From Cephalotus follicularis (Eukaryota; Streptophyta; Magnoliopsida; Oxalidales; Cephalotaceae), in NCBI GenBank assembly GCA_001972305.1, contig BDDD01001656.1, positions 82,864-146,863 of the forward strand: a stretch of DNA of 64,000 nucleotides, given 5' to 3'. This document shows positions 59,430-64,000 of the stretch, piece after piece. The translations under genes were made by a program, and so were the position numbers. Under the pieces are notes generated by a model. It saw nothing but the letters and a program-made list of their open reading frames with translations. It ran no database searches and was not told where the DNA came from. Position 1 is the stretch's first letter; every line of letters starts with the position of its first letter.

Positions 59430-59600
59430 GACGTATGCAGTGGACAGTGGGGAGCTTGGCACTGGCATCCTCGACACCCTGGGCATGCATAGCACGCATG
59501 CAGGGGACGTTGGGGAGCTCTGCACTGGCGTCCTCAGCACCCTAGGCATGCATGGGATGCATGCAAAGGACAATGGGGAGCTCGGCACTGGCGATGCGTG
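59430..59600. repeat. GC-rich tandem units of about 60 bases in H 5' LTR
   Basis: About two and a half units of the type AGCTTGGCACTGGCATCCTCG ... GGGCATGCATAGCACGCATGCAGG (shown in parts), the counterpart of 33836-33990. The flanks also hold CATGCATG runs (59078-59100). Confidence 0.75.
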
Positions 59601-60563
59601 CTTAGACGCATAGCGTGGAAGCCATAGTTGGTACCTCGGGACACATGGCAAGGTCACCTCGGCACAAGGCATCCTCGGCTCATGGATGGTGAAACACATC
59701 CTTGGCACATGGACACTTGCTGGCAGTGGAGGATGCACTGCTCAGTGCAGGCTGAATCTCATGGCATGCTCCTCGGCACCTCGGGCGTTTGCAGTGGAGA
59801 TCTCAACACCTCGCCATGCTCGAACGCATGTCCTAGGAGAGCTCAAGCTCCATCTCGGCACCTCGGCTTATGACGACAATGCGTATGGTGCACAGCTCGG
59901 TACTTTCAGGGACACATGGCAATAACTTATGAGGGAACAATACTATACATTCTACCATTACATTCATTCTACACTAACATTAATATAACATTTCCATCAT
60001 TAAAAAGGTGTTGGTAGGAGATCCTACCTCAATTTGGCGAGATTGCAGCCCTTCTCCTTTGCTCAGCACAACTCCTCAATTACTCATTTGCCTTCATTGC
60101 TTCTTCTTTCATGGTTCCCTTGAGATTGAGAGTGGGAGATTTAAAGACAAGAGGAGGGAGACAAGAATATTCTGGACAAGGACATATCTTTGTCTCCTTC
60201 CCTCAAAATCACCAAAATTGTCCCCACACTCCCTTCTCACCTTTTTATAACCAGTAAATGGAATTCTCTGGAATTCCCCAGACACTTGGATGGCATTTTT
60301 ACATAATAATGTAAATTGGGCATTAGGGGAGTCAGCCCAGCACTCTCCTTTTCTTCCCCAAAAGAATTAGGCCCGAGGTCTTATTTCCCTCTTGAAACCA
60401 TTTTTGTCCAAGGCCATAAAATTCCTTTCATGGTCCAAAAGCCATTTCATAATTAATTCATTTCTAGTCCAATAACAATACATTTTGGGCCTGAAATATC
60501 GTTCCTTAAAATACTATACATTTATACATATATATTTTATTTACAAAAATTCTGGGCATTACA

Positions 60564-62173
60564 TCAACCTAACGTTATCTAGGATGACGAGCCTATTAGC
60601 TACAAAGAAGCAGTGCAGGGCACTGATTGCAAGGCATTGTTGGTAGCCGTGAAATCCAAAATAGACTCCATATACGCCAACCAAGTTTGGAATTTGGTCA
60701 AAGCACCCGAAGGCATAGTGCCTATTGGTTGCAAGTGGATTTTCAAGAAGAAGATTGGCGCTGATGAAAAGGTTGAGACTTATAAAGTGTGATTGGTTGC
60801 GAAAGGGTATGGACGAAGACATGGTGTCGACTATAGCGAGACTTTCTCACCAGTTTCAATGCTTAAGTCCATTCGGATTTTGCTTGTTATTGCCTCTCAT
60901 TATGATTATGAGATTTGACAAATGTATGTCAAGACGGCCTTCTTGAATGGTTATCTTGAAGAGTAGATTTATATGTGCCAACCCAAGGGGTTTACATCCG
61001 AGGAGCATCCGGACATGGTGTGTAGACTCAAAAGGTCTATTTATTGCCTTAAGCAAGCATCCCATAGCTAGAACATCAGTTTTACAGGGTCGACAAATAT
61101 TTTGGCTTCATCAAAAACATGGATGAGCCGTGTGTCTACCGAAAAAAGGAAGATCCCTGTATCATTTTTTTGGTACTGTACGTGGATGACATTCTACTCA
61201 TTAGGAATGATGTAGGTATGTTACAGTCTATGAAAGTATGGTTAGCCAAGAATTTCTCCATTAAGGATTTTGGAGAGGCTTCCTACATACTGGGTATAAA
61301 GATCTACAAGGATAGATCTAATAGGTTGCTTAGGCTTTCCCAAAGCAAATACATCAACAAGGTGCTGAAACGGTATGGCTTGAAAAATTGTAAACGTGGC
61401 CTACTGCCAATTGGCCAGGGAATTCACCTTTCTAAGAGGATATCCCCATAGACGTGTGAGGAGAGGAGACGCATGAGTAGGTAGCCTTATGCTTCGGCTA
61501 TGGGCTCCATCATGTACGCCATGCTATGTACTAGGCCTGATGTCCTGGGTATGGCAATCCTATTTTAGTCCGATCCAGGTGAGAGGCACTGGGAAGTAGT
61601 CAAGGGGATCCTTAAGTACCTTAGACGGACTCAGGATACCTTCATGATATATGGAAGAGACAGTGAGTTGAGACTGGAGGGCTATACAGACTGTAGTTTC
61701 AATAGTGATCCATATGATCACAAGTCCGTTTTGGGATCTTTGTTTGTCTTGAACGGTGGGGCTGTGAGTTGGAGGAGTTCAAAGCAGGAGACTACTGCAG
61801 ACTCCACCATGGAGGCAGAATATTTTGTGGCCTCGGATGCCGCAAAAGAAGTTGTTTGGATGCGAAAGTTCATAGTTGAACTTGGAGTGGTTCCATCCAT
61901 CTGTCATCCAGTTGTGGTGCACTGTGACAATGATGGGGCCATTGCACAAGCCAAGGAACCCAGGTTTCATCACCGCTCTAAACATATCCAGTGGCGGTAT
62001 CATTTGATCATGGAGATCATAGACAAAAGAGACGTCGTTCTAAAGAAAGTTGCCTTGGAGTCAAACCTAGTAGACCCCACTAACAAAGGCTATGAGTAGC
62101 GTAGTACACGAGCGTCATCGTAGTGTGATGGTTGGGCTATAGGTCTTTGTGTCTTGAGGTCCAAGTGGGAGAT
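60564..62173 (+). pseudogene. D: reverse transcriptase and RNase H
   Basis: RT motifs are CKWIFKKKIGADEKVE, RSIYCLKQAS-like sequence and LVLYVDDILLI (near 61175). The RNase H part (61.5-62.1 kb) has EGYTDCSFNSDPYDHKS, FVLNGGAVSWRSSKQETTA, MEAEYFVASDAAKEVVWM and HCDNDGAIAQAKEP. The last 150 codons read open. The polypurine tract AAGTGGGAGAT follows at 62163-62173. It is a fossil with several breaks. Confidence 0.85.
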
Positions 62174-63915
62174 TGTTAGATTAGGGGTGTCCCTACAAGC
62201 CATGAGGTGGCTGGATGTATATGTATTTCACCCTTTGTAAATACAATCTTAATTCCATTTATGTTAAATTGTGTAATTTCCAGTAGTTATGGCATTGTCT
62301 TATGTATATCCCAAATTATTATTATTGATCTGTTTAATTTATATATATTGACTGAATACACATATGGCACCCTATCACTCAAAGGGTTGAATGTCGTGTC
62401 TGGGAGGTTATGAGAACAACTACCTTACTCCCTTTTGACAAAATGTTCCAAGTCGTAGGTGTTAGATAAGGGGTGTCCCTACAAGCCACGAGGTGACTGC
62501 ATACATACATATATATATAGACCAGAGATGTCTCTTAAAGCCGAGAGAAGCTGCATATATGCATATTACACTCCCACTTTCTACCTTCTTAGTTCCAGGT
62601 ATGTTCTATAGTGCATATCCAGTAACAATGGCACATGCTCTATGTATTTATCCTAACCATAACTATGGAATCAGATTGATTAACACATTAGCTGACTACA
62701 CATATAGCGCCCAATCTTCGAGGGGTTGGATCTCATGCCTGAGAGGTTATAAGAATGAGATCCTTACTCCTTTCTGACTAAAACGTTCCTAGTCATAGGT
62801 TCACTTTCTTAGGGCAATTGATGAACCGAAAAGACTTGTAACGTTATGCTTGCTCCTGGGTCAGTGGAGAATGGACTATGTCATTGCCATTTGGGTTTAC
62901 CCTAAAGCTAACACGGGGTGTATACTGAGAACATGATACTAAACCAACCCACCATAGGAAACCTATTTTGGAAAGCCATTACCTATGTCAATAGGATTAC
63001 TATAGTCTCGATAGTGTATAGTCAACGGTGACTAGTAGGATATACGTGACATGCGTTGTTTCCTTTGACCTGAGCGGCTGGCATGTATTGTGTAGTAACC
63101 ACCTCGCTTTGATTTTTGACTTCCCTAGTTCTAGCCACGAGCTGGGAAATGGTTGTCTTTGAGCCTTGTGGAAGCTCCATTGAGATGCATGGGCGAGTGC
63201 TTAATATGGGATAGTCACACCCGTAAGATGGGGTGACAGGCTCTATAGTATTTATGATACGTTGAAGACTTAAAATCCCAGCCGGGAGTAGGCATACTGT
63301 AAATGGGATTTCCTGGGGATATCTGTCGATAGTCTTAGTGCGTTCAAAGATTTATAGTTATCACAAATTTAACTAGGGATGACATTGATCAAAACCCTAG
63401 GTCGTGGTCGGAACCTATGATGAGGGATACATGACACATAAGCCGATGACAGGATAAAGCACGGGTGATCTGGCTAACTAATGATAGATGTGAAACTTCG
63501 ATCCATGGATCCAGGGGATGATTGGAAATCATACCGGGGCTATTGTGATAGTCGTACCGGAAGTTTGGGATGTTCTAAGAAACTTATCATGGTACCGGAA
63601 CTCAACCAGGCTTTCGGGTCCACCTGATTTTGGAACAAGTTAGTATGTCGGGAGACATGTCATTTAGTGAGAGGTTAGCATCTGGGAGATGTTACTTTGC
63701 TAGTGAACATTTTATTTGCTAAACATATATCACTTCTTTAGAAGTGAGTTCAGGCATCACTATAATGGAATGATTCCGAGCAAAGGGTTTTTTGTTTTAA
63801 CATGTAAGTGCTTTGGGCAATTACTTTGGGAGAGAGCTTAATGGCTTATGGGCTTATTCGACTAGAGATCCCATTGCCTTGTTGGGCCGAATTTGGGCCT
63901 TAAATATTCCTATGA
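62174..63915 (+). repeat. Copia D 3' LTR
   Basis: It starts TGTTAGATTAGGGGTGTCC right after the polypurine tract. The first about 290 bases recur at 62460 (TGTTAGATAAGGGGTGTCC), and a weaker third start occurs near 62520. It shares sequence with the G LTR pieces and the inverted piece at 27454-28001. A short perfect hairpin (CACTTCT-TT-AGAAGTG) lies at 63731-63746. The LTR end is not identified. Confidence 0.8.
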
Positions 63916-64000
63916 TGTAATAACCGGAAAATTTTGTTAAAGTTATAATGTGGTTGCTATTATTGAGGTTGAAAAATATTTCAGAAGACTAGTACTATCA
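63916..64000 (+). repeat. Possible start of a further gypsy LTR
   Basis: TGTAATAACCGGAAAATTTTG resembles a gypsy LTR start; LTR J begins TGTAATAACCGC on its strand. Only 85 bases are visible, so this could also be copia D LTR sequence. Confidence 0.35.

Larger units (their letters stand above)
32421..60563 (-). mobile_element. Element H: Tekay Ty3/gypsy element, minus strand, split by J/N3 and G/K
   Basis: H's parts on the minus strand from right to left are: 5' LTR (58009-60563), primer site, gag and protease (56073-57890), RT and RNase H (42360-43794), integrase (41348-42343 and 34910-35207) and 3' LTR (32421-34908). The integrase is split by J, whose perfect TAAGG duplication marks the site. 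The stretch between protease and RT is occupied by copia G. The flanks TAAAC (32416-32420) and TCAAC (60564-60568) agree at four of five bases. The two LTRs differ by roughly 11 percent over about 345 bases (rough hand count), implying several million years. It is a fossil with many breaks. Confidence 0.85.
58009..60563 (-). repeat. Element H 5' LTR
   Basis: It matches 32421-34908 throughout and extends to GGGCATTACA at 60563, about 2555 bases. The minus strand therefore begins TGTAATGCCC. Minisatellite-like zones lie at 58725-58930 and 59430-59600. Confidence 0.87.
28002..63915 (+). mobile_element. Copia element D: outer host of the nested stack
   Basis: D's parts appear in order on the plus strand: gag tail, protease and GAG-pre-integrase (28002-28698), integrase (31455-32420), RT and RNase H (60564-62173) and 3' LTR (62174 to about 63915). 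Between them lie a gypsy LTR (28699-31454) and element H (32421-60563). The continuity across H is supported by alignment with copia G at the same point (GGATAAAC / TCAACCTAACG against GGAACTCAATGACATTG) and a four-of-five-base target duplication. D is the oldest layer here and is a fossil with many breaks. Confidence 0.8.

Overview
The window looks like repeat-rich nuclear DNA of a flowering plant, most likely a eudicot, probably from pericentromeric or other heterochromatic sequence. The evidence is the content: several Ty3/gypsy chromoviruses of the Tekay/Del type with LTRs of about 2.2-2.8 kb, several Ty1/copia elements, primer-binding sites complementary to initiator tRNA-Met, and no convincing host gene, rRNA gene or tRNA gene. 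The species cannot be named from the sequence. There is one assembly gap (150-659) and one isolated N (34909).

Left part (1-28 kb). Element A is a minus-strand Tekay element (1-9262, left LTR cut by the window edge and the gap). It sits in an older gypsy LTR (L, 9263-10969). That LTR abuts a minus-strand SIRE-like copia remnant (N1, 10970-13522), which abuts the RT/RNase H end and 3' LTR of a plus-strand copia element (B). B's LTR is split by a full-span Tekay element (C, 14791-23826) with a perfect 5-bp target duplication and the highest LTR identity I measured. A SIRE-like LTR remnant (N2), a gypsy LTR fragment (M) and an inverted copia LTR fragment follow.

Right part (28-64 kb) is one nested stack. 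A plus-strand copia element D runs from 28002 to beyond 63 kb. It carries a gypsy LTR without internal region (28699-31454) and a minus-strand Tekay element H (32421-60563). H is split twice. First, a solo gypsy LTR J (35208-41347, perfect target duplication) holds a SIRE-like element N3. Second, a plus-strand copia element G (43795-56070) holds a plus-strand Tekay element K (46986-55463) in its 3' LTR. Nesting order and LTR divergence agree: H's LTRs differ by roughly 11 percent and C's by about 4 percent.

For function, nearly everything is fossil: the pol regions carry multiple breaks. Two long uninterrupted reading frames stand out: the gag of C (17611-18810) and a 390-codon frame in N3 (36761-37933) that resembles the plant domain Pfam calls 'putative plant transposon protein' (PF20167). 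N3 shows gag plus this frame but no recognisable pol. The other unusual signal is that LTRs of unrelated families, both gypsy and copia, carry dispersed arrays of short palindromes around GTCGAC.
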